Assembly (NCBI GenBank): GCA_019828565.1
Contig: JAHDYR010000038.1
Location: forward strand, 248,001-312,000
Origin: Carpediemonas membranifera
Taxonomy: Eukaryota > Fornicata
Length of the DNA stretch: 64,000 nucleotides
Reading direction: 5' to 3'
Below are positions 43,761 to 53,104 of this stretch, in pieces. Position 1 is the stretch's first letter. Each line of letters starts with the position of its first letter. The notes below the pieces were generated by a model, which saw nothing but the letters and a program-made list of their open reading frames with translations, searched no databases and was not told the origin of the DNA. Both the position numbers and the translations under genes were made by a program.

Positions 43761-43886
43761 GTTGGTGGTGGCTTAGTCAACTCGGACATGTGCTCGGCTC
43801 GAGCAGCTCGGTGTGTTCTTGGTCACGAAAATCTCGATGTCAGCGACCACTGTAATAGCGCACGGTAGAAGCATGATGCGAACCTA

Positions 43887-44738
43887 ATGAACACAGACGC
43901 TATGGAACGCGGCCCAATAAGGACGCGTCAAGCATATGAAGCCTATATTTCGCGCGTTATCGACTCATATGTCGAAGACAGACATGTATACCCGTTCATC
44001 CGGAATCCTGGGCGTGGAAAGGGCCTCCGTAGACGCCAACGGGGCAAAGCTGATGTCCCTTGGCATCCATTCTGGGTTGGTTGCTTCAACTTTTGTATCC
44101 CAGGTCTTGGTCTTGCCATTATTGGCCAGAAGCGTCGAGGCTGGCACTACCTGGTCTCCTTCTTAGTGATTACTCTGACCTGTCTCACCGCAGCTCTTGT
44201 CCTTTCGGTGCTAGGCATCCTTCTTGCCATCACGCTGATCGGCCTTCCCATCGCCTTCGTCCTTTTCATGCTCTCCTCCCTCTGCTTGTACGCCCCCTTC
44301 GTCCACATGATCATATGCGCCGCGGACGGCGGAGTGCTTGCCTCTAGGTTACGGCGGGGGTACTATGTTATGCCCGGGGAGGCGGGGTTCCAGCTTGCCC
44401 GCGTGCTTGGCGGCCAGTTCATTGAGCCCAACTTCTGCTTCTCCAGAGAGTCCCCAGAGGTCCCAGACATATCCAAGGTTGTTAACAAGGCCGCTGAGGC
44501 TATACGAACGATCCACGTTCGTCGCAGGCATCAGCAGCGTGAGGCAGAGTGGGTTTCTACGACATACCCGGACAGTCTGGCGGAAGGCGGGTCAGCCAGC
44601 CCTGGAGCTTCATACCCCGTTCCCTCGGCTAGACTTGATGGTCCCGAAGAGGAGCAATGGGGCAAGGCCCGCATGTCGAAAGAACCATCTGCTGGCACAC
44701 TGTCAGATGCACCGAGTGCTCCTGAGGCTTACGCGTAA
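43887..44738 (+). CDS. Hypothetical membrane protein (283 aa)
   Basis: The N-terminus is basic (about 60 residues). Three or so hydrophobic segments follow between residues 65 and 150 (CIPGLGLAIIG, YLVSFLVITLTCLTAALVL, ILLAITLIGLPIAFVLFML, then a third stretch). The hydrophilic tail is rich in Ser, Pro and Glu. The hydrophobic centre resembles small bacterial YccF/TM2-like membrane proteins, but I would not assign a family. The start is the ATG at 43887; an in-frame ATG five codons on is also possible. Confidence 0.7.
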   Translation: MNTDAMERGPIRTRQAYEAYISRVIDSYVEDRHVYPFIRNPGRGKGLRRRQRGKADVPWHPFWVGCFNFCIPGLGLAIIGQKRRGWHYLVSFLVITLTCLTAALVLSVLGILLAITLIGLPIAFVLFMLSSLCLYAPFVHMIICAADGGVLASRLRRGYYVMPGEAGFQLARVLGGQFIEPNFCFSRESPEVPDISKVVNKAAEAIRTIHVRRRHQQREAEWVSTTYPDSLAEGGSASPGASYPVPSARLDGPEEEQWGKARMSKEPSAGTLSDAPSAPEAYA

Positions 44739-44844
44739 ACATGTCGGCCCAACTCCTTGCTGGTTGCCTTATCTGTCCTCTGGGACGGTGACTTTGGGGG
44801 ACTTCATGCGAAAGGTCGAAAAGAAGGAAAGAACTGTTGAATCG

Positions 44845-45048
44845 TCATGTGTCGGCTGTAATATTCCAGCTATTGGGATGATAACTCGGTTCTAGGAACT
44901 GTCTGGCGTTGAGCGCGCCTGTACGTTTCCCATTTATCGTATACATTGAGTTTGGTACTGCCGCTGCGGTAAACGTACCAACCTCTTGTTGTTTCATGCT
45001 CCCAATCTCCTGGGTAGCCCTCGCGATTAAGCGCTGGGTCGACTCCAT
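44845..45048 (-). CDS. Small hypothetical protein (67 aa)
   Basis: The frame starts MESTQRLIARATQEIGSMKQ, a clear amphipathic helix, and continues with a polar C-terminal part ending NITADT before TGA. The frame is open upstream without an ATG. Composition is protein-like and better than the plus-strand overlap. No family is recognised. Confidence 0.35.
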   Translation of the reverse strand: MESTQRLIARATQEIGSMKQQEVGTFTAAAVPNSMYTINGKRTGALNARQFLEPSYHPNSWNITADT

Positions 45049-45355
45049 TTTCGAGAATGGCCGCCCCTTGAAATCCCGAGTTGACACACCCCGGACTAAT
45101 TTCTAGAACATGACATTTTACGGTGCAGATAGAGACCAGCAGGCCAGCATGGCAGGAAGCATGGAAATCCCAGTTGATTTGGTCCCAACGAGCTCAGTGT
45201 TGAGTCGCCCCACCAATTACAGCTGTACATGTCGAACGGCCCAACCCTGACTGTGGCTACCTGTGTGCTGGGTTGGCACCAGTGTCACCTTGCTTTCCAG
45301 CAGGTGCAGCTTTGCAGTGAACGTAGCATGTCATGAACAGGCCAAGACAACAAGC

Positions 45356-46105
45356 ATGGAGATTCCGACAAAGAAAGGGACGATTATAAGCCTCGTAGGA
45401 GCAGGGGGGAAGACGCATCTCGCCTATTTGCTCGCGAAGAAGGCAGCAACCGAAGGACTGCGTGTGGTGATCACGACCACGACGCGTCTGCAGCCTCCCT
45501 CTGAAGACCACATTGCTGTGCACGACAGCCGTATTCCCGTGGTTATTGCTCACACTCTTTCGGAGTTCTCTGCATTGTGCACGCTTGAGCCCGGCGACCA
45601 GGTCCTGCTGACGTCTAAGAAGGACAAGGAGCTCGAGCGGCTCATCGGCATCCCTACCATCATGCCCAGGGACCTCATCACGAATGGCCTCGCAGACATT
45701 GTGATCTGCGAGGCCGACGGAGCCAGACTCCTGCCGCTCAAGATGTACGCCCCACACGAGCCTGTCCCCGCCATTGGAACTACCGACCTCATCACAGTCG
45801 CCGGGTTGGATGCTGTGAACACTGTCATCTCCGACGCTACTGTCTTCAGGCCTGAGCTTGTTCGCGGGGCTGCCAAGGCTGACACCCTCCACCCGTCCGC
45901 CTTCGCCAGAGTCGTGCGGGCCCTGGACGAGGGTGCCGCTGTGCATGCTCCGGGTGCGGTCCGGTATGTCGTGCTCAACAAGCTCGACACTGTTGGGGCC
46001 GATGTTGTCCGCGAGGTGTGTGCTGAGCTGCCCGACGCCCTTCTCTCTTCGTTCAAGCGAGATGGCCTCGTCTTTGACATGTGCAGAAACTTCGCGATGG
46101 ATTGA
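45356..46105 (+). CDS. yqeC: YqeC-like selenium/molybdenum-cofactor accessory protein
   Basis: YqeC is a bacterial P-loop protein linked to selenium-dependent molybdenum hydroxylases; its exact reaction is not settled. The 249-residue product has the family marks in order: P-loop ISLVGAGGKT (Lys19), the VVITTTTR block, DIVICEADGARLLPLKMYAPHEP and VAGLDAVN, VFRPELV, and VLNKLD. Length is normal. The start MEIPTKKG (45356) lies right before the P-loop strand; the open frame upstream lacks an ATG and does not look like the family. None of its bacterial partner genes is in the window. Its presence between eukaryotic genes, with similar base composition, suggests an old lateral transfer. It ends about 105 nt before the big inverted repeat. 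Confidence 0.85.
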   Translation: MEIPTKKGTIISLVGAGGKTHLAYLLAKKAATEGLRVVITTTTRLQPPSEDHIAVHDSRIPVVIAHTLSEFSALCTLEPGDQVLLTSKKDKELERLIGIPTIMPRDLITNGLADIVICEADGARLLPLKMYAPHEPVPAIGTTDLITVAGLDAVNTVISDATVFRPELVRGAAKADTLHPSAFARVVRALDEGAAVHAPGAVRYVVLNKLDTVGADVVREVCAELPDALLSSFKRDGLVFDMCRNFAMD

Positions 46106-46209
46106 ATAAACTTGTTACATGTGTGGCTGTCGCCGTCCAGGCTGGTCGTCTCGATCCGTTTCGACCGTTTCAGTGGGGATGACCTGCCGGCCGACTGCAT
46201 TCAGACTGA

Positions 46210-49057
46210 CCTTTGCTCCGGTGACTTGACCGACGCTGCCAGTGGAAGAGACCCAGGCGAGCTCTGTTTTATAATACACGGGAAAGTCTAAAATTCGTCC
46301 TCCGCGGCGGCCTCCTCCTCGAGCGCCCGGATCTGCTCCTCGAGGGCGCGCTGCTGCGCCAGGAGCTCCTCCTCGCTGATCTCGTCGAAGTCGAAGCTCT
46401 CGTCGAACTCGGGCCGCCTCTGCATGTCGACGTCGACCGTCTCGTCGAAGTCAAACGACTCGTCAAGCGCCATCGCGGCGGGAGCCGGTTCGGGCTCTTC
46501 GGCGGGCGTGAGCGAGCGAGACAGCGCATGCTTGCTCTCGGCATTGCTCACACGCGCGGGCCTCGGCTGCCGCGCCGGCTCGGGCTCGGGCTCGCTTTCA
46601 GCGGGCTCCGCAGCCTCGAGGTTGGCCAGCGACCGGAAGCGGTGGAGGTACATGCGCGGGCCGATGGGGTATACGTGCGCGTGGTTGGTGAAGAGCATGA
46701 TGAAGTCGTCCGACGTGATGTCCGTAGCCACGGACGCGAGCAGGTGCGCGATGTCGTCCTCGGCCTCGCGGTCGCCAAGAACCGTGACATCCGCCTCCTG
46801 CGGGTCGATGATGCCGTCGCCGTCCTGGTCGAGCAGCTCGAAGATGTTGCCCAGCGCCTCCCTGCGCAGGTTCTCGGCGAGCACGCGCGACCGCTTGGGC
46901 GTGTGGACCGTCGAGGCGAGCAGGTGTGCCTTCTCATTCTCGCGCTGGATGCGGCGCTCCTTCATGTCGTCGTACTCGAACCACGTCGCGTACAGGTGGT
47001 CCGACACGTTGCCGCGGTTCCTGCTAAGACTCTGGGCGACCGACACGGGCGGCTTGCGGGCCTTGAACGGCTTGACCTTGGAGTACTCCGCGACGGCCTC
47101 CGCGCGACCCCGCCGGACTTCCTCGATGCGGGCCTCTGTCTCCTTCTTCGAGTTGACGAGCCGGTTGATGAAGTCCTCCCGCGACTCGCCCTCGAGCTGG
47201 CGGATGCGCTTCGACTTCTTCATGAAGGCGCGCGACTGCGACAGGTCGGGCTTGAACGTGTGGTCGAGCGGGAACCACTGCTTGTACTCTGTCTGGCGCT
47301 CGTGCCGCACCTTGGCGTCCTCGAACAGCAGCTCGTGCGCCTTCGCCTGCTCAGGCCGGCGGCGCAGCATCGTCTTGAATGCGCGCGCGTCCTTGTTGAC
47401 CTCGGGCGCGAACGTGCAGCCCTCCATCTTCTCGGACTCGCGCATCTCGGCGAGCTTGGCCTTCTGCTTCTCGGCGATGTCCTGGTACTTACCCAACCGC
47501 TCGACGATGTCGCCGTCCTGGCCCATGCGCTGCGCCATTTTCGAGATCGTCGGCCGGAACGTCGCCTCCTCGTCGTTGATCTCCTCGGCGGCCGCCTCGC
47601 GGAGCTTCTTGAGCTGCGCCTCGCGCTGCTTGGCCTCCGTGTACAGCTTCTCGCCGTAGTTCTGGCAGTCGCCCGCGTTCCTGCTCTTCGTCAGCTGCTT
47701 CGTGACGGCCGACAGTTGTGGCACACGTACCGACGCCTGCTCGCTCGCGGCGGCGGCCTCGCGCGCTTGCTCGAGGTGCTTGCGCTTGGCGTCGCCGTAG
47801 CTATGGAGCCGGTCGAAGACGGAGTCGTCCTTCAGCACCTTCTTCTTGTGCTTCTCCTGCGACGCCGTCTTCGGCCGTTGCGCCAGGCGCTCCATCGCGG
47901 CCGCCTGTGACGCGCTATTGCGGCGCGAGTGCTGCGGTGACGCCTCAGCCGCGCTCATGGACGCCGTGCGTGGCCGCGAGAGGCGGGAAATCGTCTCACG
48001 CTGCTGCCGCCGGGAGACGGGCTTCGTTCGCTTGGGCTGGACCGTGTTCTCGGCGGTGCTCGTGCCCATGTCGCGGATGGTCTTGCGGATGTGCTTGGCG
48101 AGCGGCGCTGTAATGGACTCGTCGAGTCCGTACCGCGCGATGAACGCCTTGGCGAGATCGGTCGGCGCCTCGCCCTTGTGGACGGTGATCGTGCCCCTGC
48201 TCGCCGTTACCGATGTCAACCGTCATTACGAGCACGACAGGCTTCTCCTCGGGTGCGGGTTTGCCCTTGGTCGGCGAGTTAAGCGTCTCACGCCAGACGC
48301 GGCGCTGCTCGAAGCCCTCCATCTCACTCGCGAGGAACTTGGACTCCTCCAGCGCGAAACGGTCTTGCTGCAGGCGGCGGCGCTCGTTCTCCCGCTCGCT
48401 GAGGATGGCCGCCTCCTCGCAGAGCCGCTCGATCTCCTGGGCCCGCTGCATGGCGAGTTCCTCGGCCACGCGCTGGCGCTCCTCGGCCTCGTACTGTGCA
48501 CGGAGTTCGTCCATCTTGCCCCTGCTGCTCGCGTCTGAAGGCCTCCTGCTCCTCCAGGAGGCGCTGGCGCTCGCGCATGGCGATCTGCTGCTGCTCTTTC
48601 TGCAGGAGCTCGCGCTCGAGGGCGCGCGCTTCCCTGAGCTCCAGCGCAAGGCGCTTGGCTTCCTCCCCTGACGCCTGCTTGACGGCGTCCTGGTATTGCT
48701 CCCGTTCTTTAAGCAAATGTTCGCGCTCGGTCATCGAGAGCTCGTGCTGCTGCTCTCGCGCGAGCATGTTCTCGATTGACGAGGTTAGTTGCACTTTCTG
48801 CTGGCTGACGCGGCGCGTGAGCTCCGTAGTCATTGGAGTTGTTCTCGAAAATCTCGACATAAACTGCGCAGAGAGGTTCCTGGCAGTCCACGAGGGCTCC
48901 CGCTGAAGGTACTGGCGTGGCTTTGCTCGCCTAGATGCCCAGGATACGCGTGTCACTCTGGCGATTCGACCCGTCGACTTACATTGACCCAAGACTGGCA
49001 TCACCAGGAGTCGGCCAAGGGGGCCGCGGAAGGCCGGGTGCGACTGATGCGCGAGTC
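46210..49057 (+). repeat. Left arm of a 2.85-kb near-perfect inverted repeat
   Basis: This segment is the reverse complement of 49350-52195. The arms are 2,848 and 2,846 nt. The differences I found are one substitution (48386 versus 50020, synonymous) and two extra bases in the left arm (CCCC at 48193-48196 and 48520-48523, against GGG at 50209-50211 and 49885-49887). The arms diverge sharply at both ends. Confidence 0.9.
46288..48860 (-). pseudogene. Frameshifted copy of the coiled-coil/EF-hand gene
   Basis: This is the left-arm copy of the gene at 49547-52117. The ATG equivalent is at 48860. One extra G (coding strand) at 48520-48523 and another at 48193-48196 split it into three reading frames (48860 to about 48520, then to about 48195, then to 46288). 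Apart from these insertions I saw one synonymous change, so the break is very recent or is a sequence error. If expressed, it would give a short N-terminal fragment. Confidence 0.75.
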
Positions 49058-49349
49058 ACTGGCTGGTGATCATGCGCGAAGTCCGTGAAGTCGCTAATAG
49101 GGTCGACCCCAGCGTAACGCCCGCGTGTGGGTTTTGCCGGATGCTGATATAGGTCTGCCGCGCTTTAAATTTGTTAGATTATGCACACCGTCGGCCTTGT
49201 CATCGGCGATCGCCAGCCATAAGTGCAGCCACAAATATGCACTATGATTGACACTATCCTGCAGCTCATGAAGCGTCACATGGACAATCCTGAATCCGTT
49301 TGTTTATAAACAGTTTTTCGGGCTTCCTCGCCTGCAGTCAGGAGCACGC
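49058..49349. other. 292-nt spacer between the inverted repeat arms
   Basis: Unique sequence lying between the two arms and so between the two divergent gene copies. It is AT-richer in the middle. No gene, tRNA or nested palindrome was recognised. The 5' ends of both gene copies face it, so it would hold their shared upstream region. Confidence 0.7.
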
Positions 49350-52195
49350 GACTCGCGCATCAGTCGCACCCGGCCTTCCGCGGCCCCCTTGGCCGACTCC
49401 TGGTGATGCCAGTCTTGGGTCAATGTAAGTCGACGGGTCGAATCGCCAGAGTGACACGCGTATCCTGGGCATCTAGGCGAGCAAAGCCACGCCAGTACCT
49501 TCAGCGGGAGCCCTCGTGGACTGCCAGGAACCTCTCTGCGCAGTTTATGTCGAGATTTTCGAGAACAACTCCAATGACTACGGAGCTCACGCGCCGCGTC
49601 AGCCAGCAGAAAGTGCAACTAACCTCGTCAATCGAGAACATGCTCGCGCGAGAGCAGCAGCACGAGCTCTCGATGACCGAGCGCGAACATTTGCTTAAAG
49701 AACGGGAGCAATACCAGGACGCCGTCAAGCAGGCGTCAGGGGAGGAAGCCAAGCGCCTTGCGCTGGAGCTCAGGGAAGCGCGCGCCCTCGAGCGCGAGCT
49801 CCTGCAGAAAGAGCAGCAGCAGATCGCCATGCGCGAGCGCCAGCGCCTCCTGGAGGAGCAGGAGGCCTTCAGACGCGAGCAGCAGGGCAAGATGGACGAA
49901 CTCCGTGCACAGTACGAGGCCGAGGAGCGCCAGCGCGTGGCCGAGGAACTCGCCATGCAGCGGGCCCAGGAGATCGAGCGGCTCTGCGAGGAGGCGGCCA
50001 TCCTCAGCGAGCGGGAGAATGAGCGCCGCCGCCTGCAGCAAGACCGTTTCGCGCTGGAGGAGTCCAAGTTCCTCGCGAGTGAGATGGAGGGCTTCGAGCA
50101 GCGCCGCGTCTGGCGTGAGACGCTTAACTCGCCGACCAAGGGCAAACCCGCACCCGAGGAGAAGCCTGTCGTGCTCGTAATGACGGTTGACATCGGTAAC
50201 GGCGAGCAGGGCACGATCACCGTCCACAAGGGCGAGGCGCCGACCGATCTCGCCAAGGCGTTCATCGCGCGGTACGGACTCGACGAGTCCATTACAGCGC
50301 CGCTCGCCAAGCACATCCGCAAGACCATCCGCGACATGGGCACGAGCACCGCCGAGAACACGGTCCAGCCCAAGCGAACGAAGCCCGTCTCCCGGCGGCA
50401 GCAGCGTGAGACGATTTCCCGCCTCTCGCGGCCACGCACGGCGTCCATGAGCGCGGCTGAGGCGTCACCGCAGCACTCGCGCCGCAATAGCGCGTCACAG
50501 GCGGCCGCGATGGAGCGCCTGGCGCAACGGCCGAAGACGGCGTCGCAGGAGAAGCACAAGAAGAAGGTGCTGAAGGACGACTCCGTCTTCGACCGGCTCC
50601 ATAGCTACGGCGACGCCAAGCGCAAGCACCTCGAGCAAGCGCGCGAGGCCGCCGCCGCGAGCGAGCAGGCGTCGGTACGTGTGCCACAACTGTCGGCCGT
50701 CACGAAGCAGCTGACGAAGAGCAGGAACGCGGGCGACTGCCAGAACTACGGCGAGAAGCTGTACACGGAGGCCAAGCAGCGCGAGGCGCAGCTCAAGAAG
50801 CTCCGCGAGGCGGCCGCCGAGGAGATCAACGACGAGGAGGCGACGTTCCGGCCGACGATCTCGAAAATGGCGCAGCGCATGGGCCAGGACGGCGACATCG
50901 TCGAGCGGTTGGGTAAGTACCAGGACATCGCCGAGAAGCAGAAGGCCAAGCTCGCCGAGATGCGCGAGTCCGAGAAGATGGAGGGCTGCACGTTCGCGCC
51001 CGAGGTCAACAAGGACGCGCGCGCATTCAAGACGATGCTGCGCCGCCGGCCTGAGCAGGCGAAGGCGCACGAGCTGCTGTTCGAGGACGCCAAGGTGCGG
51101 CACGAGCGCCAGACAGAGTACAAGCAGTGGTTCCCGCTCGACCACACGTTCAAGCCCGACCTGTCGCAGTCGCGCGCCTTCATGAAGAAGTCGAAGCGCA
51201 TCCGCCAGCTCGAGGGCGAGTCGCGGGAGGACTTCATCAACCGGCTCGTCAACTCGAAGAAGGAGACAGAGGCCCGCATCGAGGAAGTCCGGCGGGGTCG
51301 CGCGGAGGCCGTCGCGGAGTACTCCAAGGTCAAGCCGTTCAAGGCCCGCAAGCCGCCCGTGTCGGTCGCCCAGAGTCTTAGCAGGAACCGCGGCAACGTG
51401 TCGGACCACCTGTACGCGACGTGGTTCGAGTACGACGACATGAAGGAGCGCCGCATCCAGCGCGAGAATGAGAAGGCACACCTGCTCGCCTCGACGGTCC
51501 ACACGCCCAAGCGGTCGCGCGTGCTCGCCGAGAACCTGCGCAGGGAGGCGCTGGGCAACATCTTCGAGCTGCTCGACCAGGACGGCGACGGCATCATCGA
51601 CCCGCAGGAGGCGGATGTCACGGTTCTTGGCGACCGCGAGGCCGAGGACGACATCGCGCACCTGCTCGCGTCCGTGGCTACGGACATCACGTCGGACGAC
51701 TTCATCATGCTCTTCACCAACCACGCGCACGTATACCCCATCGGCCCGCGCATGTACCTCCACCGCTTCCGGTCGCTGGCCAACCTCGAGGCTGCGGAGC
51801 CCGCTGAAAGCGAGCCCGAGCCCGAGCCGGCGCGGCAGCCGAGGCCCGCGCGTGTGAGCAATGCCGAGAGCAAGCATGCGCTGTCTCGCTCGCTCACGCC
51901 CGCCGAAGAGCCCGAACCGGCTCCCGCCGCGATGGCGCTTGACGAGTCGTTTGACTTCGACGAGACGGTCGACGTCGACATGCAGAGGCGGCCCGAGTTC
52001 GACGAGAGCTTCGACTTCGACGAGATCAGCGAGGAGGAGCTCCTGGCGCAGCAGCGCGCCCTCGAGGAGCAGATCCGGGCGCTCGAGGAGGAGGCCGCCG
52101 CGGAGGACGAATTTTAGACTTTCCCGTGTATTATAAAACAGAGCTCGCCTGGGTCTCTTCCACTGGCAGCGTCGGTCAAGTCACCGGAGCAAAGG
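49350..52195 (+). repeat. Right arm of the inverted repeat
   Basis: Reverse-complement partner of 46210-49057, holding the intact gene copy. The outer boundary falls just after GGAGCAAAGG (52195), 78 nt beyond the stop codon. Duplication thus covered the whole gene with short 5' and 3' flanks. Confidence 0.9.
49547..52117 (+). CDS. Coiled-coil protein with an EF-hand, cytoskeletal-type (intact copy)
   Basis: The start is taken at MSRFSRTTPMTTELTRR (49547), giving 856 residues; the frame is open upstream to 49403. Residues about 20-190 form a long Glu/Arg/Gln-rich coiled coil. A short globular part follows (VVLVMTVDIGNGEQGTITV). Then comes a basic helical region with repeats of the type 'EATFRPTISK' and 'EGCTFAPEVNK', common in protist flagellar and cytoskeletal proteins. 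One canonical EF-hand (DQDGDGIIDPQE) sits near residue 680. The acidic C-terminus repeats 'DESFDFDE'. It is probably a calcium-responsive cytoskeletal protein (inference). A frameshifted twin lies inverted across a 292-nt spacer. Confidence 0.85.
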   Translation: MSRFSRTTPMTTELTRRVSQQKVQLTSSIENMLAREQQHELSMTEREHLLKEREQYQDAVKQASGEEAKRLALELREARALERELLQKEQQQIAMRERQRLLEEQEAFRREQQGKMDELRAQYEAEERQRVAEELAMQRAQEIERLCEEAAILSERENERRRLQQDRFALEESKFLASEMEGFEQRRVWRETLNSPTKGKPAPEEKPVVLVMTVDIGNGEQGTITVHKGEAPTDLAKAFIARYGLDESITAPLAKHIRKTIRDMGTSTAENTVQPKRTKPVSRRQQRETISRLSRPRTASMSAAEASPQHSRRNSASQAAAMERLAQRPKTASQEKHKKKVLKDDSVFDRLHSYGDAKRKHLEQAREAAAASEQASVRVPQLSAVTKQLTKSRNAGDCQNYGEKLYTEAKQREAQLKKLREAAAEEINDEEATFRPTISKMAQRMGQDGDIVERLGKYQDIAEKQKAKLAEMRESEKMEGCTFAPEVNKDARAFKTMLRRRPEQAKAHELLFEDAKVRHERQTEYKQWFPLDHTFKPDLSQSRAFMKKSKRIRQLEGESREDFINRLVNSKKETEARIEEVRRGRAEAVAEYSKVKPFKARKPPVSVAQSLSRNRGNVSDHLYATWFEYDDMKERRIQRENEKAHLLASTVHTPKRSRVLAENLRREALGNIFELLDQDGDGIIDPQEADVTVLGDREAEDDIAHLLASVATDITSDDFIMLFTNHAHVYPIGPRMYLHRFRSLANLEAAEPAESEPEPEPARQPRPARVSNAESKHALSRSLTPAEEPEPAPAAMALDESFDFDETVDVDMQRRPEFDESFDFDEISEEELLAQQRALEEQIRALEEEAAAEDEF

Positions 52196-52522
52196 CATCA
52201 AGACGATCGTGAGTCTGGAAAAAACGGTGCCTAAACCTCAATTTATATACGCTCACATAAACAGCTGCAAAACCGCACCCCGCGCGGCATGGCAGGTGTG
52301 GCTCATTGCCGGAATGTTGCGCAGTATAAACACATTGTTTGACCCTTCAATAGCACACGGAAGACCGCCTTAACCTGCACATTTAGAGAAGCGAGTTGTC
52401 CCAAGATGACGTTATAAGGACGATGTACTCATGTTTTTGATCTATGTTGTGGCTACGAACTCCCTCTGCGAACTCGTATGCGAACGCTTGCTTACAGAAC
52501 ACGAGTATCGAACATTCCAACC

Positions 52523-52858
52523 ATGAACAAGCTCCCCAACACCAAGAAGCTCGACGATGAGATCATGAGCGTCATCCGAAACGAGATTCACGAGACCCAC
52601 CACTCAGTGCTTGCTCGGCAGATCGAGCAGAAGATGGCCGAGCGCCATCCTCGCATGGATCACGATGTGCTTAGGACCCATGTGCTGGATCACATCCACA
52701 AGCTCTACGAGGATGGGACATTAGCCAAGGCACCGCACCACCGATATCGGGTGGCGGGTGAGCGTATTACCAAGCGGAGGGCGAGTCATGAACCTAGTAT
52801 GCCGAGGCAGGGGACGCGGCACAGCACCAGGATCCAGGAGACGCACCACGGCATGTAG
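52523..52858 (+). CDS. Small helical protein, winged-helix-like (111 aa)
   Basis: The frame starts MNKLPNTKKLDDEIMSVI (ATG 52523); an upstream ATG at 52478 would add 15 residues. The pattern I..I......S..ARQIEQKM..., then VLRTHVLDHIHKLYEDGTL and a final YRV, recalls a winged-helix fold (helix, helix, recognition helix, wing). The tail is basic and His/Arg-rich. DNA or RNA binding is plausible but not proven, and no named family is recognised. The gene lies 330 nt beyond the inverted repeat. Confidence 0.55.
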   Translation: MNKLPNTKKLDDEIMSVIRNEIHETHHSVLARQIEQKMAERHPRMDHDVLRTHVLDHIHKLYEDGTLAKAPHHRYRVAGERITKRRASHEPSMPRQGTRHSTRIQETHHGM

Positions 52859-53104
52859 TAAACCTGACTGTTACCTGTGTGTCTGACCAGTGTTAGCATG
52901 GATCGGAGAATTCGCATCTTGCCGTGTCCAATGTGAGCCTGAGTTCCAGGTTGGGCTGCTCTGGCCGCCCATATTCTGTTCTATCGGTCAAACCTGGCAA
53001 AACCGGAGGCTTCAGTCTAGTGTATGTGCTCATCACTGCTGGACCTCAAGGCAACCCACTCTAGACCACAGCAGCAAGCATTTCTATTGACCGCTCCACC
53101 GACT

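Noticed and set aside
46528-47910. 460-codon and 411-codon plus-strand frames, with mirror copies at 50495-51981
   Set aside because: Antisense shadows of the coiled-coil/EF-hand gene; low-complexity Leu/Val/Arg or Ser/Arg composition.
49058-49349. Replication origin or transposon core in the palindrome spacer
   Set aside because: No transposase, terminal repeats or target-site duplication at the arm ends; the spacer reads as ordinary upstream DNA.
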